DNA of 64,000 bases. It comes from Caballeronia temeraria. GTDB taxonomy: Bacteria; Pseudomonadota; Gammaproteobacteria; Burkholderiales; Burkholderiaceae. Numbering within the stretch: the first letter of the stretch is position 1; each line of letters starts with the position of its first letter. Below the pieces are notes generated by a model. It did no database searches. It had not been told where the DNA came from and saw only the letters and a program-made list of their open reading frames with translations. Where the stretch lies: the NCBI RefSeq assembly GCF_001544795.2, contig NZ_FCOI02000011.1, positions 166,265 through 230,264 of the forward strand, given 5' to 3'. Made by a program: the position numbers and the translations under genes. Positions 28,984-39,731 of the stretch are shown one piece after another.

Positions 28984-30078
28984 ATGCCCACCATCGGTTC
29001 ACACGTCCTGCGCAATAACCTGTTCGTCGCCCCGATGGCAGGTGTCACCGACCGCCCGTTCCGGCAGCTCTGCAAGCGCATGGGCGCGGGCTACGCGGTG
29101 TCGGAGATGGTCGCGTCGAACGCGCAGTTGTGGAAAAGCGAGAAGACCATGCGCCGCGCCAACCACGCGGGCGAAGTCGAGCCGATCTCGGTGCAGATCG
29201 CGGGCGCCGATCCGCAGATGCTCGCGGAAGCCGCGCGCCACAACGTCGCGAACGGCGCGCAGATCATCGACATCAATATGGGCTGCCCGGCGAAGAAAGT
29301 GTGCAACGTGGCCGCCGGGTCCGCGCTGCTGCAGAACGAACCACTGGTCGCGCGCATTGTGGAAGCCGTGGTGCAGGCGGTCGGCGTGGGTCCGGACGCG
29401 GTGCCGGTCACGCTCAAGATTCGCACGGGGTGGAATCGTGAGAACAAGAACGCGCTGACTATCGCGCGGATCGCGCAGGAAGCCGGCATTTCCATGCTCA
29501 CCGTCCACGGCCGCACGCGCGCCGATCTCTACAAGGGCGACGCGGAATACGAAACCATCGCGGCGGTGAAGGCGTCGGCGAAGATTCCGGTGGTCGCGAA
29601 CGGCGACATCACCACGCCCGAAAAAGCCCGCGACGTGCTCGCCGCAACCGGCGCCGACGCCATCATGATCGGCCGCGCGGCGCAGGGCCGTCCGTGGCTC
29701 TTTCGCGAGATCGAACATTTTCTGACGACCGGCGAGAAACTGCCGCCGCCGCGCATCGACGAGATCCAGCAGGTGATGAACGAGCACCTCGAAGATCACT
29801 ACGCCTTTTACGGGGAATTCACGGGCGTTCGGACTGCGCGCAAGCATATCGGCTGGTACACTCGCGGCCTTTCCGGCGCCAACACCTTCCGGCACCGGAT
29901 GAATACGCTGGACACGACCAAAGAACAATTGCTCGCTGTCAACGAATTCTTCGACGCGCAAAAGGCGTTGTCCGACCGTCTCGTCTATGTCGACGAGGCC
30001 GGCGACGCAGACGACGCGGCCGAAGAAGAATCGTGTGGCGGGCTCAACAATACGAAAGACCGACTGATTGCCGCATGA
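28984..30078 (+). CDS. dusB: tRNA-dihydrouridine synthase B
   Basis: A 364-residue FMN enzyme that reduces uridine (position 17 in E. coli) in the tRNA D-loop. It has the FMN-binding barrel start VAPMAGVTDRPFRQL, the catalytic cysteine motif INMGCPAKKVCN, HGRTRADLYKGDA and IGRAAQGRPW. The C-terminal helical domain recognises tRNA; the last 25 residues are an acidic extension (DADDAAEEESCGG). fis begins inside its stop codon (ATGA), the conserved dusB-fis operon. Confidence 0.95.
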   Translation: MPTIGSHVLRNNLFVAPMAGVTDRPFRQLCKRMGAGYAVSEMVASNAQLWKSEKTMRRANHAGEVEPISVQIAGADPQMLAEAARHNVANGAQIIDINMGCPAKKVCNVAAGSALLQNEPLVARIVEAVVQAVGVGPDAVPVTLKIRTGWNRENKNALTIARIAQEAGISMLTVHGRTRADLYKGDAEYETIAAVKASAKIPVVANGDITTPEKARDVLAATGADAIMIGRAAQGRPWLFREIEHFLTTGEKLPPPRIDEIQQVMNEHLEDHYAFYGEFTGVRTARKHIGWYTRGLSGANTFRHRMNTLDTTKEQLLAVNEFFDAQKALSDRLVYVDEAGDADDAAEEESCGGLNNTKDRLIAA

Positions 30079-30308
30079 GCAGACATAACATCGAACAATG
30101 CGTCCGCCAGAGCCTCGACAACTATTTTCAGGATCTGGACGGCTCGAACCCACACGACGTCTACGACATGGTGATTTCATGCGTGGAAAAACCCCTGCTC
30201 GAAGTGGTGCTCGAGCAGGCGGGCGGTAACCAATCGCTCGCTGCCGAGTATCTCGGCATCAACCGCAACACCTTACGCAAGAAGCTTCAGCAGCACGGAT
30301 TGATTTGA
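30075..30308 (+). CDS. fis: Nucleoid-associated protein Fis
   Basis: A 77-residue Fis. The C-terminal helix-turn-helix GGNQSLAAEYLGINRNTLRKKLQQHG is nearly canonical, while the N-terminal beta-hairpin arm region is shorter than in E. coli (98 residues), as usual in beta-proteobacteria. Fis bends DNA and affects stable RNA transcription and recombination. It overlaps dusB by 4 nt, so it probably depends on the dusB promoter and translation. Confidence 0.96.
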   Translation: MSRHNIEQCVRQSLDNYFQDLDGSNPHDVYDMVISCVEKPLLEVVLEQAGGNQSLAAEYLGINRNTLRKKLQQHGLI

Positions 30309-30372
30309 TTCATCGGACTGAGGCGAGCGCCTTGGTCCGGCCTGGTTTCCCTCTTCGGTTTCAGTGTTCATC

Positions 30373-31938
30373 ATGATCAAGCAAGCGCTCCTCTCAGTCT
30401 CCGATAAATCCGGCATCGTCGATTTCGCGAAATCGCTGTCGGAACTCGGCGTCAAGCTCCTCTCGACCGGCGGCACGGCGAAACTGCTCGCCGACGCGGG
30501 CCTGCCCGTGACCGAGGTCGCCGACTACACCGGCTTTCCGGAAATGCTCGACGGGCGCGTGAAGACGCTGCATCCGAAGGTTCACGGCGGCATTCTCGCG
30601 CGCCGTGACCTGCCCGAGCACATGGCGGCGCTCGAGAAGCACGACATTCCGACCATCGATCTGCTGGTCGTGAATCTGTATCCGTTCGTGCAGACGGTCT
30701 CGAAGGAAGAGTGCTCGCTGGAAGACGCGATCGAGAACATCGATATCGGCGGCCCGACCATGCTGCGTTCGGCGGCGAAGAATCATCGCGATGTGACGGT
30801 CGTCGTCGATCCGGCCGACTACGCCGCCGTGCTCGACGAAATGCGCGCGAACGGCAACAGCGTCGGCTACAAGACGAACTTCCGTCTCGCGACGAAGGTT
30901 TTCGCGCACACCGCGCAGTACGACGGCGCGATCACGAACTATCTGACGAGCCTGACCGAAGAGTTGCAGCATTCGAGCCGCAAGACGTATCCGGCAACAT
31001 TCAACCTCGCGTTCGAGAAGGTGCAGGGTCTGCGCTATGGCGAGAATCCGCATCAGAGCGCGGCGTTCTACCGCGATCTGTCCGTGCCGGCCGGCGCGCT
31101 CGCGAACTACGAGCAGTTGCAGGGCAAGGAACTGTCGTACAACAACATCGCCGATTCGGATGCCGCGTGGGAATGCGTGAAGACGTTCGACGCGCCCGCC
31201 TGCGTCATCATCAAGCACGCGAATCCGTGCGGCGTGGCGGTCGGCGCGAACGCGGCCGAAGCGTATGCGAAGGCATTCCAGACTGACCCGACGTCGGCGT
31301 TCGGCGGCATCATCGCGTTCAATCGTGAAGTCGACGAAGCCGCGGCGCAGGCCGTCGCGAAGCAGTTCGTCGAAGTGCTGATCGCGCCTTCGTTCAGCGA
31401 AGCGGCGCGCGCCGTGTTCGCGGCGAAGCAGAACGTGCGTCTCCTGGAGATCGCGCTCGGCAACGGTCACAACACGTTCGATCTGAAGCGCGTCGGCGGC
31501 GGTCTGCTCGTGCAATCGCTCGATGCAAAGAACGTGCAGCCGCACGAACTGCGCGTCGTGACGAAGCGCCATCCGACGCCGAAGGAAATGGACGATCTGA
31601 TGTTCGCGTGGCGCGTGGCGAAGTACGTGAAGTCGAACGCGATCGTGTTCTGCGCGAACGGCATGACGATGGGCGTCGGCGCGGGCCAGATGAGCCGCGT
31701 GGATTCGGCGCGCATCGCGGGCATCAAGGCGCAGAACGCCGGCCTGACGCTGAACGGCTCGGCCGTGGCATCGGATGCGTTCTTCCCGTTCCGCGACGGT
31801 CTCGACGTCGTCGTGAACGCGGGCGCGACCTGCGTGATCCAGCCGGGCGGCTCGATGCGCGACGACGAAGTGATCGCCGCCGCCGACGAGCACAATATCG
31901 CGATGATCTTCACCGGCACGCGTCATTTCCGCCATTAA
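30373..31938 (+). CDS. purH: Bifunctional AICAR formyltransferase / IMP cyclohydrolase PurH
   Basis: A 521-residue enzyme for the last two steps of IMP synthesis. The N-terminal IMP cyclohydrolase (about 1-195) begins [20 protein letters not shown], and the C-terminal formyltransferase includes [11 protein letters not shown] with the catalytic Lys-His pair and PSFSEAA. The ATG at 30373 (MIKQALLSV) is chosen over one three codons upstream. It is 64 nt after fis. A terminator follows. Confidence 0.97.
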   Translation: MIKQALLSVSDKSGIVDFAKSLSELGVKLLSTGGTAKLLADAGLPVTEVADYTGFPEMLDGRVKTLHPKVHGGILARRDLPEHMAALEKHDIPTIDLLVVNLYPFVQTVSKEECSLEDAIENIDIGGPTMLRSAAKNHRDVTVVVDPADYAAVLDEMRANGNSVGYKTNFRLATKVFAHTAQYDGAITNYLTSLTEELQHSSRKTYPATFNLAFEKVQGLRYGENPHQSAAFYRDLSVPAGALANYEQLQGKELSYNNIADSDAAWECVKTFDAPACVIIKHANPCGVAVGANAAEAYAKAFQTDPTSAFGGIIAFNREVDEAAAQAVAKQFVEVLIAPSFSEAARAVFAAKQNVRLLEIALGNGHNTFDLKRVGGGLLVQSLDAKNVQPHELRVVTKRHPTPKEMDDLMFAWRVAKYVKSNAIVFCANGMTMGVGAGQMSRVDSARIAGIKAQNAGLTLNGSAVASDAFFPFRDGLDVVVNAGATCVIQPGGSMRDDEVIAAADEHNIAMIFTGTRHFRH

Positions 31939-31961
31939 GCATCACGGCTTCATTTAAGATT

Positions 31962-32001
31962 GGCCTGTTTGCGCAATGAACGGCGCAGGCAGGCCTTTTT
32001 A
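31962..32001 (+). terminator. Terminator between purH and ruvC
   Basis: An imperfect hairpin pairs GGCCTG and GCGC with GCGC and CAGGCC and is followed by TTTTTAG. It begins 24 nt after the purH stop. Confidence 0.7.
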
Positions 32002-32029
32002 GTTTCAACGAGCCGCAGAACGCGAACGA

Positions 32030-32572
32030 ATGAGAATCCTTGGCATCGACCCCGGCCTGCGCGTGACGGGCTTCGGCATCATCGACAAGACGGGGCACAC
32101 GCTCAACTACGTGACGAGCGGCGTCATCAAGACGGCCGATGCGGATCTGCCTTCGCGTCTCAACACCATATTCAGCGGCATCTCGACGCTCATCGCGCAG
32201 CACCACCCGGATCAGGCGGCGATCGAAAAGGTCTTCGTCAACGTGAATCCGCAATCGACGCTGCTGCTCGGGCAGGCGCGCGGCGCCGCGATATGCGGGC
32301 TCGTCGCGAGCGGCGTGCCGGTTGCCGAATACACCGCGCTGCAACTGAAGCAGGCCGTTGTCGGCTATGGACGCGCGACCAAGGAACAGATGCAGCAGAT
32401 GGTCGTGCGACTTCTGAGCCTGTCAGGCGTGCCCAGCACCGACGCCGCCGACGCGCTCGGCATGGCGATCTGTCACGCGCACGGCGGCACGGGCCTCGCA
32501 ACGCTGGGCGGCATCGCGCCGGGGCTTGCGAAGAAGGGCCTGCGCGTGCGGCGCGGCCGGCTTATCGGCTAA
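32030..32572 (+). CDS. ruvC: Holliday junction resolvase RuvC
   Basis: A 180-residue RNase H-fold endonuclease that cuts Holliday junctions. Acidic catalytic residues are seen in [14 protein letters not shown] (Asp7), [15 protein letters not shown] (Glu) and [14 protein letters not shown] (two Asp near 140). The ruvA gene starts 22 nt later and ruvB 67 nt after that, so the resolvase and its branch-migration motor form one cluster. Confidence 0.97.
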   Translation: MRILGIDPGLRVTGFGIIDKTGHTLNYVTSGVIKTADADLPSRLNTIFSGISTLIAQHHPDQAAIEKVFVNVNPQSTLLLGQARGAAICGLVASGVPVAEYTALQLKQAVVGYGRATKEQMQQMVVRLLSLSGVPSTDAADALGMAICHAHGGTGLATLGGIAPGLAKKGLRVRRGRLIG

Positions 32573-32594
32573 TTTTCTCTACGAATACTCAAAC

Positions 32595-33176
32595 ATGATC
32601 GGTCGCATCGCCGGCGTTCTGCTGGAAAAAAATCCGCCGCATTTGCTCGTCGACTGCAATGGCGTCGGCTACGAAATCGACGTGCCGATGAGCACGTTCT
32701 ACAACCTGCCGAATGCGGGCGAAAAAGTCGTGCTGCTCACGCAGTTGATCGTGCGCGAGGACGCGCATCTGCTGTACGGCTTTCTCACCGCGCAGGAGCG
32801 CTCGACGTTCCGCGAACTGCTGAAGATCAGCGGGATCGGCGCGCGGATGGCGCTGGCGGTGCTCTCGGGCATGAGCGTGCACGAACTCTCGCAGACCGTG
32901 ACGACGCAGGATGCGGCGCGGCTCACGCGCGTGCCGGGCATCGGCAAGAAGACGGCGGAGCGTTTGCTGCTGGAACTGAAGGGCAAGCTCGGCGCGGATC
33001 TCGGAGCGATCGCGGGCACAGTGTCGCAGTCGGATCACGCGTCCGATATTCTCAATGCGCTGCTCGCGCTCGGCTATTCCGAGAAGGAAGCGCTCGCCGC
33101 GGTCAAGAACGTGCCGGCGGGAACGGGCGTGTCCGAGGGCATCAAGCTGGCGCTGAAGGCGCTGTCGAAGGCGTGA
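32595..33176 (+). CDS. ruvA: Holliday junction branch migration protein RuvA
   Basis: A 193-residue protein that binds four-way junctions as a tetramer and loads RuvB. It has the OB-fold start [20 protein letters not shown], two helix-hairpin-helix motifs ([13 protein letters not shown] and [15 protein letters not shown]) and the flexible-linked C-terminal domain III that contacts RuvB ([20 protein letters not shown]). It is complete and has the typical family length. Confidence 0.97.
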   Translation: MIGRIAGVLLEKNPPHLLVDCNGVGYEIDVPMSTFYNLPNAGEKVVLLTQLIVREDAHLLYGFLTAQERSTFRELLKISGIGARMALAVLSGMSVHELSQTVTTQDAARLTRVPGIGKKTAERLLLELKGKLGADLGAIAGTVSQSDHASDILNALLALGYSEKEALAAVKNVPAGTGVSEGIKLALKALSKA

Positions 33177-33243
33177 TCGTTGAGAATCGGCTTATCCCGT
33201 TCGGCCAGATTCGCCGCGGAATCGCTCGCTGTACAATCGAAAA

Positions 33244-34305
33244 ATGATCGAAACCGACAAACTCGCCGCCGAACGCGTCATCTCGGCCTCGCCCGTCTCG
33301 CCGAACGAGGAAGCGTTCGAGCGCGCGCTGCGTCCGCATAAGCTCGATGAATACATCGGGCAGGAAAAGGCGCGCGGCCAGCTCGAAATTTTCATCGAAG
33401 CGGCCAAGCGGCGTTCCGAAGCGCTCGATCACGTGCTGCTGTTCGGACCGCCGGGTCTCGGCAAGACGACGCTCGCGCATATCATCGCGCGGGAAATGGG
33501 CGTGAATCTGCGGCAGACGTCGGGACCGGTGCTCGAACGCGCGGGCGACCTCGCCGCGCTGCTCACCAATCTCGAAGCGAACGACGTGTTGTTCATCGAC
33601 GAGATTCATCGGCTTTCGCCGGTCGTCGAAGAAATTCTGTATCCGGCGCTGGAGGATTATCAGATCGACATCATGATCGGCGAAGGACCGGCCGCGCGCA
33701 GCGTGAAACTGGATCTGCAGCCGTTCACGCTCGTCGGCGCGACCACGCGCGCGGGCATGCTGACGAATCCGCTGCGCGATCGCTTCGGTATCGTGTCGCG
33801 GCTGGAGTTTTATAACGCGAGCGAACTGGCGCGCATCGTGGCGCGCTCGGCGTCGCTATTGAAGGCGGATATCGTGAACGAGGGCGCGCTGGAGATCGCG
33901 AAGCGCGCGCGCGGCACGCCGCGTATCGCGAACCGCTTGCTGCGGCGTGTGCGCGATTACGCCGAGGTGAAAGCGGACGGCATGATCACCGCCGATGTCG
34001 CCGATAAAGCGCTGAAGATGCTCGACGTCGATCCCGTGGGCTTCGATCTGATGGACCGCAAGCTGCTCGAAGCAATTCTGCACAAGTTCGACGGCGGGCC
34101 GGTCGGCGTGGACAATCTCGCTGCGGCCATCGGTGAGGAGCGCGATACGATTGAAGACGTGCTGGAGCCGTATCTGATTCAGCAGGGTTTCCTGCAGCGC
34201 ACGCCGCGCGGCCGGGTGGCGACGATGCTGACGTATCGGCACTTCGGCATTGCAGCGCCGGATGGCGGGCCGATACGGGATCTTTGGGATGCGAACAACG
34301 GCTAG
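33244..34305 (+). CDS. ruvB: Holliday junction branch migration motor RuvB
   Basis: A 353-residue AAA+ ATPase that pulls DNA through the RuvA-bound junction. Walker [10 protein letters not shown], Walker B DEIHR, sensor GATTRAGML and the C-terminal winged helix ([15 protein letters not shown]) are intact. Its stop codon overlaps that of the convergent histidine phosphatase gene at a CTAG tetranucleotide (34302-34305), leaving no room for an intergenic terminator. A TACAAT -10 lies 12 nt before its ATG. Confidence 0.97.
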   Translation: MIETDKLAAERVISASPVSPNEEAFERALRPHKLDEYIGQEKARGQLEIFIEAAKRRSEALDHVLLFGPPGLGKTTLAHIIAREMGVNLRQTSGPVLERAGDLAALLTNLEANDVLFIDEIHRLSPVVEEILYPALEDYQIDIMIGEGPAARSVKLDLQPFTLVGATTRAGMLTNPLRDRFGIVSRLEFYNASELARIVARSASLLKADIVNEGALEIAKRARGTPRIANRLLRRVRDYAEVKADGMITADVADKALKMLDVDPVGFDLMDRKLLEAILHKFDGGPVGVDNLAAAIGEERDTIEDVLEPYLIQQGFLQRTPRGRVATMLTYRHFGIAAPDGGPIRDLWDANNG

Positions 34306-34952
34306 GCGCGCTTGCGGAGATTATCGTCGTCGGTATCGGTCGAAAGATGCGCGATATCGCCCCACGACACGACCTTCGCGCCACCATCCCCATAATCCAC
34401 CACATTGACGCTGCAATTGAGCAGCGGCCAGTTGCGCGGCTCCTGCAGCGACCGCTTCATCGCGAACCTATAGACGCAATCCAGCACGCCGCCATGCGCG
34501 ACAACCGCGATACGGCCGCCCGCGTGCGCGGCGACGATCGGCTCCATCGCATGCACGACGCGGTGATAGAACACGCGCTGCGATTCGCCGTCGCCGGGCG
34601 GCGCGAAGCCGGGATCGCGCGTCTGCCATTCGACGTATTCGGCAGGAAACTTGTCGTTGATCTCGTCGCTGTCGTGGCCTTGAAACGCGCCGTAAAAGCG
34701 CTCGCGCAATCTCTCCGACAAGCGCACGTCCAACCGGAGCGCCTCCGCGAAAGGACGCGCCGTCTGCTGTGCCCGCAGCAGATCGCTCGAATAGACCGCA
34801 TCGATGCGCCCGTCGCGCGCGAGACGCTGCCCGAGCTGTTCCGCTTGTAGAAAACCGTGCTCGGACAAGGGAATGTCGATATGCCCCTGGATGCGCTTGA
34901 TGCGGTTCCAGTCAGTTTCGCCGTGCCGGATAAAGAGAACCTGAGTCGTCAT
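34302..34952 (-). CDS. Histidine phosphatase (phosphoglycerate mutase-like) family protein
   Basis: A 216-residue protein with the phosphohistidine signature [19 protein letters not shown], a second catalytic His in [10 protein letters not shown] and Glu in [12 protein letters not shown]. These belong to the cofactor-dependent PGM-like (GpmB/CobC type) phosphatases; a glycolytic role is not implied and the substrate is unknown. The ATG at 34952 overlaps the dtd stop (ATGA). The open frame extends six codons upstream but the overlapping start is favoured. The gene is convergent with ruvB. Confidence 0.88.
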   Translation of the reverse strand: MTTQVLFIRHGETDWNRIKRIQGHIDIPLSEHGFLQAEQLGQRLARDGRIDAVYSSDLLRAQQTARPFAEALRLDVRLSERLRERFYGAFQGHDSDEINDKFPAEYVEWQTRDPGFAPPGDGESQRVFYHRVVHAMEPIVAAHAGGRIAVVAHGGVLDCVYRFAMKRSLQEPRNWPLLNCSVNVVDYGDGGAKVVSWGDIAHLSTDTDDDNLRKRA

Positions 34953-35392
34953 GGACGCACCTGAAGCCAAAAGGTCACCGGCCCGTCGTTCACGAGCGAC
35001 ACCTGCATTTCCGCGCCGAACTCACCCGTCTCGACGACCGGATGCTTCGCGCGCGCCTGCGCCACGAAATAATCGAAGAGCCGTTTGCCTTCGTCGGGCG
35101 GCGCGGCGGGCGTGAAGCTTGGGCGCAGACCGCTGTTCGTGTCGGCGGCGAGCGTGAATTGCGACACGAGCAGCAGACCGCCGTCGACGCCCTGCACCGA
35201 GAGATTCATCTTGCCCGCGGCATCGCTGAACACGCGATAACCGAGCATCTTCGCGAGCAGTTTGTCGGCGGCGGCTTCGTTGTCGCCGCGCTCGGCACAG
35301 ACCAGCGCGAGCAGGCCCGCATCGATCGCGCCGGTCACGCGCTCGCCTACGCGCACGTCGGCGCGCTTCACACGCTGGATGAGCGCGATCAT
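34949..35392 (-). CDS. dtd: D-aminoacyl-tRNA deacylase
   Basis: A 147-residue homodimeric enzyme that removes D-amino acids (and Gly from mischarged tRNA(Ala)) from tRNA. The cross-subunit Gly-cisPro motif region FWLQVRP at the C-terminus ([10 protein letters not shown]) and [17 protein letters not shown] are diagnostic. It lies 4 nt downstream of tyrS, which is a sensible pairing since TyrRS can charge D-Tyr. It overlaps the next gene by 4 nt. Confidence 0.96.
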   Translation of the reverse strand: MIALIQRVKRADVRVGERVTGAIDAGLLALVCAERGDNEAAADKLLAKMLGYRVFSDAAGKMNLSVQGVDGGLLLVSQFTLAADTNSGLRPSFTPAAPPDEGKRLFDYFVAQARAKHPVVETGEFGAEMQVSLVNDGPVTFWLQVRP

Positions 35393-35396
35393 CGGC

Positions 35397-36635
35397 TCAG
35401 GCGGTCAGCGTGACGCGCGCGAAGCGGCGCTTGCCCACCTGCACGACGAACTCGCCCGCTTCGACCTTCAGCGCCTTGTCGGAGACCGTCGCGCCGTCGA
35501 TCTTCACGCCGCCCTGCTCGATGTTGCGCAGCGCTTCGCTCGTCGACGGCACGAGGCCCGCCTGCTTGAGCAACTGGCCGATCGCGATCGGCGCGCCCGC
35601 CAGCGTCACCGACGGAATGTCGTCCGGCACACCGCCCTTCGCACGATGGTTGAAGTCGTCGAGCGCGCGCTCCGCATCCGCCGGCGAGTGGAAGCGCGCG
35701 ACGATTTCCTGCGCGAGCATGACCTTGAAGTCGCGCGGATTGCGGCCGGCTTCGGCTTCGCGCCGGTAGCCTTCGACTTCGCTCATCGGACGGAAGGAAA
35801 GCAGTTCGAAGTAACGCCACATGAGCACGTCGGAGATGCTCATCAGCTTGCCGAACATGTCGGTCGGCTTCTCACTGATGCCGACGTAGTTGTTCTTCGA
35901 CTTCGACATCTTCTCGACGCCGTCGAGGCCTTCGAGCAGCGGCATCGTCAAAATGCACTGCTGTTCCTGGCCGTACTGCTTCTGCAGTTCCCGGCCGACG
36001 AGCAAGTTGAACTTCTGGTCGGTGCCGCCGAGTTCGAGATCCGCGTTCAGTGCGACGGAGTCGTAGCCCTGCATCAGCGGGTAGAGGAACTCGTGAATCG
36101 AAATGGGTACGCCGCCCTGGAAGCGCTTGGTGAAGTCCTCGCGCTCCAGAATGCGCGCGACCGTGTAGCGCGATGCGAGCTTGATCATGCCGTCGGCGCC
36201 GAGCGGCATCGACCATTCGCTGTTGTAGCGGATTTCGGTCTTTTCGCGATCGAGCACGAGCGCCGCCTGCTCGAAATACGTCTTCGCGTTGGTTTCGATC
36301 TGCTCGCGCGTGAGCGGCGGACGCGTCGCGTTGCGGCCGGACGGATCGCCGATCAACGAAGTGAAATCGCCGATCAGGAAGATGACCTGATGGCCGAGGT
36401 CCTGCAACTGGCGCATCTTGTTCAGCACGACCGTATGGCCGATGTGAATGTCCGGCGCTGTCGGATCGAGACCCAGTTTGATGCGCAGCGGCTTGCCCGT
36501 CGCGGCGCTCCGCGCGAGCTTCTGCGCGAATTCGTCTTCGATCAGCAATTCGTCGCAGCCGCGCTTGGCGATGGCGAGCGCGCTTTTCACATCGTCGGTG
36601 ATCGGAAAGGTGGGCGCGTTGGAATCAGTGGTCAT
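35397..36635 (-). CDS. tyrS: Tyrosyl-tRNA synthetase
   Basis: A 412-residue class I synthetase. The HIGH motif ([13 protein letters not shown]) and the KMSKS motif ([13 protein letters not shown]) are intact, and a C-terminal S4-like RNA-binding domain follows ([20 protein letters not shown]). The wording of the motifs fits the TyrRZ/TyrRS2 subtype common in beta-proteobacteria. The ATG at 36635 ([12 protein letters not shown]) is preferred to an upstream frame of 37 Arg/His-rich codons. It heads the operon tyrS-dtd-phosphatase. Confidence 0.96.
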   Translation of the reverse strand: MTTDSNAPTFPITDDVKSALAIAKRGCDELLIEDEFAQKLARSAATGKPLRIKLGLDPTAPDIHIGHTVVLNKMRQLQDLGHQVIFLIGDFTSLIGDPSGRNATRPPLTREQIETNAKTYFEQAALVLDREKTEIRYNSEWSMPLGADGMIKLASRYTVARILEREDFTKRFQGGVPISIHEFLYPLMQGYDSVALNADLELGGTDQKFNLLVGRELQKQYGQEQQCILTMPLLEGLDGVEKMSKSKNNYVGISEKPTDMFGKLMSISDVLMWRYFELLSFRPMSEVEGYRREAEAGRNPRDFKVMLAQEIVARFHSPADAERALDDFNHRAKGGVPDDIPSVTLAGAPIAIGQLLKQAGLVPSTSEALRNIEQGGVKIDGATVSDKALKVEAGEFVVQVGKRRFARVTLTA

Positions 36636-36868
36636 GCTTGCGGCTTGTGGAATCAAAAGGGTTCGATGACTGGCGGCGCGGCGGCGTGGCCGGTGCAGAT
36701 GCCGCGTCGAGAAGTGGCGCGCGAAAAATGACGAAATCGCGCGCAATTGCCTGTTCAGACTGAGGATTTTACGCGATGACAGGGCCGCTCGCGCCGTTTC
36801 GTGTCTGATCGCGCTGTTTTACGCGGCTTTCGGCCGGCCGCGCGGCGAGCGTGGGGACCACACGCAGC

Positions 36869-36897
36869 TTAACGATTCGGTCCGTAACGCGGATAAT
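36869..36897 (+). promoter_or_regulatory. anmK promoter
   Basis: -35 TTAACG (36869-36874) and -10 GATAAT (36892-36897) are 17 bp apart, about 38 nt before the anmK GTG. The rest of the 299-nt tyrS-anmK gap (36636-36934) shows no gene or clear structure. Confidence 0.5.
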
Positions 36898-36934
36898 CGC
36901 GGCTTATCGAGCGAGCATCGACGAGGAGAGCAGC

Positions 36935-38086
36935 GTGGGAAAGAAGACCGAAGCAATCGAAACCGGCAAGGCGGACGGCGTGTACTTCGGTTTGATGTCC
37001 GGAACCAGCATGGACGGCGTCGATGGCGTCGCCGTGCAGTTCGCGACGGGCAAGCCGCCGGTCGTGATCGGCGAAGCGCACGTGTCCTTTTCGAAAGGCT
37101 TGCGCGATGCGCTCTTCGAACTGCAATCGCCCGGCGACAACGAACTCGAACGCGAGGCGCTCGCGGCGAACGCGCTCGCGACGCGTTACGCCGTCTGCTG
37201 CCACGAACTGCAGAGCATGAGCGGCTGCTCGGCCACGAAGGTTCGCGCGATCGGCGTGCACGGGCAGACGGTGCGGCATCGGCCGGAGAAGGGTTATACG
37301 CGGCAGATCAACAATCCGGCGCTGCTCGCGGAGATGACCAATATCGATGTGATCGCCGATTTCCGCAGCCGCGATGTCGCCGCGGGCGGCCAGGGCGCGC
37401 CGCTCGTGCCGGCGTTTCACGCCACCGTATTCGGCGAGAAGAACGAGACGCGCGTCGTGTGCAATCTCGGCGGCATCAGCAACATCACGATTCTCGCGGC
37501 GAACGGCGAAGTGCGCGGATTCGATTGCGGCCCGGCCAACGCGCTGATCGACGAATGGGCTTTGCGCCACACGCAGCGCGCCTACGACGATGGCGGCCAG
37601 TTCGCGGCTCAAGGCCGGATCGACTCGCTGCTCCTGAACGCGCTGCTCGACGAACCGTTCTTCGATCTCGCGCCGCCCAAGAGCACGGGCCGCGATCTGT
37701 TCAATCCGGCGTGGATGGACGCGAAACTCGCCGCCTTCGCGAGCCTCGCTCCCGCCGATGTCCAGGCAACACTGACCGCGCTCACCGCGACGACCGTCGC
37801 GCGCGAGATCGCGCGGCATGCGCCGGATACGCGCGCCGTGTACGTATGCGGCGGCGGCGCGCGCAATCCCGTCCTGATGAAGATGCTTCAGCAGGCGCTC
37901 GATGACGGTGGCGTGGCAGGCGTGCCGGTCATGACGACCGAAGCGCTCGGCGTGCCGCCCCAGCAAGTGGAAGCGCTCGCGTTCGCGTGGCTCGCGATGC
38001 GCTGTGTCGCGCGCGAACCGGGCAATCTGCCCGCGGTCACGGGCGCGGCGGGCGAACGCGTGCTCGGCGCGATCTATCCGCGTTAA
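36935..38086 (+). CDS. anmK: Anhydro-N-acetylmuramic acid kinase
   Basis: A 383-residue kinase that opens and phosphorylates 1,6-anhydro-MurNAc to MurNAc-6-phosphate in peptidoglycan recycling. It has the phosphate-binding [12 protein letters not shown] near the start, the catalytic Asp region [17 protein letters not shown] and the C-terminal ATP site [14 protein letters not shown]. The start is a GTG at 36935 (VGKKTEAIE), supported by GAGGAGAG 7 nt upstream and by normal family length. Confidence 0.94.
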   Translation: MGKKTEAIETGKADGVYFGLMSGTSMDGVDGVAVQFATGKPPVVIGEAHVSFSKGLRDALFELQSPGDNELEREALAANALATRYAVCCHELQSMSGCSATKVRAIGVHGQTVRHRPEKGYTRQINNPALLAEMTNIDVIADFRSRDVAAGGQGAPLVPAFHATVFGEKNETRVVCNLGGISNITILAANGEVRGFDCGPANALIDEWALRHTQRAYDDGGQFAAQGRIDSLLLNALLDEPFFDLAPPKSTGRDLFNPAWMDAKLAAFASLAPADVQATLTALTATTVAREIARHAPDTRAVYVCGGGARNPVLMKMLQQALDDGGVAGVPVMTTEALGVPPQQVEALAFAWLAMRCVAREPGNLPAVTGAAGERVLGAIYPR

Positions 38087-38092
38087 CGAAAA

Positions 38093-38118
38093 ACGGAGCC
38101 GCTGCGGCTCCGTTTTTT
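38093..38118. terminator. Bidirectional terminator between anmK and erpA
   Basis: An 8-bp stem ACGGAGCC/GGCTCCGT with a 5-nt loop has A-tracts on the left and TTTTTT on the right, so it serves anmK on plus and erpA on minus. Confidence 0.88.
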
Positions 38119-38140
38119 CTTCAGCGCCAGAAACGCGCGC

Positions 38141-38506
38141 TTAAACCGAGAACGACGAACCGCAACCGCACGTCGTGGTGGCGTTCGGATTCTTGATGAC
38201 GAACTGGGCGCCGTTGATATCGTCCTTGTAGTCGATTTCCGCGCCGACGAGATACTGATAGCTCATCGAGTCGACGAGCAACTGCACGCCCGCCTTGTCC
38301 ATCACGGTGTCGTCTTCGTTCACTTCTTCGTCGAACGTGAAACCGTACTGGAAACCCGAGCATCCGCCGCCTTGCACGAACACGCGCAGCTTCAGATCCG
38401 GATTGCCTTCTTCGTCGATCAATTGCTTGACCTTGTCCGCAGCCGCGTCGGTGAAGACGAACGGCATCGGCATTTCGGTCGTGGGGGTATCGCTGACAGC
38501 GCTCAT
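38141..38506 (-). CDS. erpA: Iron-sulfur cluster insertion protein ErpA
   Basis: A 121-residue A-type Fe-S carrier. The three cluster cysteines are conserved in [12 protein letters not shown] and [10 protein letters not shown] at the C-terminus. ErpA delivers [4Fe-4S] clusters to enzymes such as IspG and IspH. It is a stand-alone gene downstream of rpsI on the same strand but separated from it by terminator hairpins. Confidence 0.95.
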   Translation of the reverse strand: MSAVSDTPTTEMPMPFVFTDAAADKVKQLIDEEGNPDLKLRVFVQGGGCSGFQYGFTFDEEVNEDDTVMDKAGVQLLVDSMSYQYLVGAEIDYKDDINGAQFVIKNPNATTTCGCGSSFSV

Positions 38507-38633
38507 TCGAACTCTCCAATTAGGCTTCTAACCGCTATTGTAGGGCTGATCTCAATATCGTGCCGAATGTCCATGGAATCAATGGGCTATATGGAAATTC
38601 GACATGTTTGCGCCAGCGCGCGCCAAAAACAAG

Positions 38634-38693
38634 AAAGCCGCCGGCACCAGAGTGCGGGCGGCTTTCGCAGCTTCGCCGGAACGAGTCCGGCGA
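38634..38693 (-). terminator. rplM-rpsI operon terminator with a second hairpin
   Basis: On the minus strand, just after the rpsI stop, a perfect stem TCGCCGGA/TCCGGCGA (38673-38693) is followed by a second stem AAAGCCGCC/GGCGGCTTT (38634-38642 with 38657-38665) and then CTTGTTTTTG. The second is the likely terminator; the first may stabilise the 3' end. Confidence 0.8.
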
Positions 38694-38700
38694 GAAGCGC

Positions 38701-39093
38701 TTAACGCTTCGAGAACTGCTTCCGGCGGCGTGCCTTGTGGAAACCGACCTTCTTACGTTCCACTTCACGCGCGTCACGGGTGACGAAGCCTGCGTTCGAC
38801 AGTTGCGACTTCAGCGTTGCGTCGTAGTCCATCAGCGCGCGGGTGATGCCGTGGCGAACCGCACCGGCCTGACCCGTCTCGCCGCCGCCCGTCACGTTGA
38901 CCTTGATGTCGAACGTGGTGGCGTGGTTCGTGAGTTCGAGCGGCTGGCGCACGATCATCAGCGACGTTTCACGCGAGAAGTAGTCGGCGATGGGCTTGCC
39001 GTTGACGACGATCTCGCCCTTGCCCGACTTGATGAAGACGCGAGCGACGGCGCTCTTGCGGCGGCCCGTACCGTAGTTCCAGTTACCGATCAT
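38701..39093 (-). CDS. rpsI: 30S ribosomal protein S9
   Basis: A 130-residue S9 with [13 protein letters not shown] near the start and the basic C-terminal tail [14 protein letters not shown] that reaches the P-site tRNA. It lies 11 nt downstream of rplM, the universally paired gene. Confidence 0.98.
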   Translation of the reverse strand: MIGNWNYGTGRRKSAVARVFIKSGKGEIVVNGKPIADYFSRETSLMIVRQPLELTNHATTFDIKVNVTGGGETGQAGAVRHGITRALMDYDATLKSQLSNAGFVTRDAREVERKKVGFHKARRRKQFSKR

Positions 39094-39104
39094 GTGGGCT
39101 CCCC

Positions 39105-39533
39105 TTAGATCTCGAGCGCTTTAGGCTGTTGAGCCGTGTGCGGATGCGTTGCTTCGGCGTAGACCTTCAGCTTCTTGATCATCGCGTAGCCGAGCGGACC
39201 CTTCGGAAGCATGCCCTTGACAGCCTTCTCGAGCGCGCGGCCCGGGAAACGCTCTTGCATCTTGCCGAACGTCGTTTCGTAGATGCCGCCCGGGTAACCC
39301 GAGTGACGATAGTACTTCTTGTCCGTGGTCTTGTTGCCGGTGACCTTCAGCTTGCCGGCATTGACGACGATGATGAAATCACCGGTGTCGACGTGCGGAG
39401 TGAATTCAGGCTTGTGCTTGCCGCGAAGACGGCGTGCCACTTCGCTGGCGACACGGCCGAGAACCTTATCCGTCGCGTCAATCACGTACCATTCGCGCGT
39501 CACCTCTTCGGCTTTTGCGGAAAACGTCTTCAT
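39105..39533 (-). CDS. rplM: 50S ribosomal protein L13
   Basis: A 142-residue L13, starting [20 protein letters not shown], with [20 protein letters not shown] and [19 protein letters not shown]. The ATG at 39533 is the standard start. It is transcribed from a strong promoter at 39675-39704, giving a leader of about 135 nt. In E. coli the rplM-rpsI operon is autoregulated by L13; whether that holds here is open. Confidence 0.98.
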   Translation of the reverse strand: MKTFSAKAEEVTREWYVIDATDKVLGRVASEVARRLRGKHKPEFTPHVDTGDFIIVVNAGKLKVTGNKTTDKKYYRHSGYPGGIYETTFGKMQERFPGRALEKAVKGMLPKGPLGYAMIKKLKVYAEATHPHTAQQPKALEI

Positions 39534-39674
39534 GATCGATCCAAAAAATTGATCTGCCCTTGAACTGTGTTCTTGTTCGGCCCTGCTTATATGTGAGCGC
39601 TCAGGCGTTGAAACCCGGCGCGTGCAGGCTCTCACAAGCCTCTCTCCGCGGGCGTGTGGCGAAGAGAACTTTGA

Positions 39675-39704
39675 ATTATAAAGGGAATTCGGCTGCCGCG
39701 TCAA
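39675..39704 (-). promoter_or_regulatory. rplM-rpsI promoter
   Basis: On the minus strand -35 TTGACG (39699-39704) and a perfect -10 TATAAT (39675-39680) are 18 bp apart. The start of transcription would be near 39668, leaving an unusually long leader (39534-39668) that contains the short hairpin AGGCT/AGCCT near 39631-39646. Confidence 0.75.
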
Positions 39705-39731
39705 AGATTTGCGTCGGGCGGCGTGAGGACG

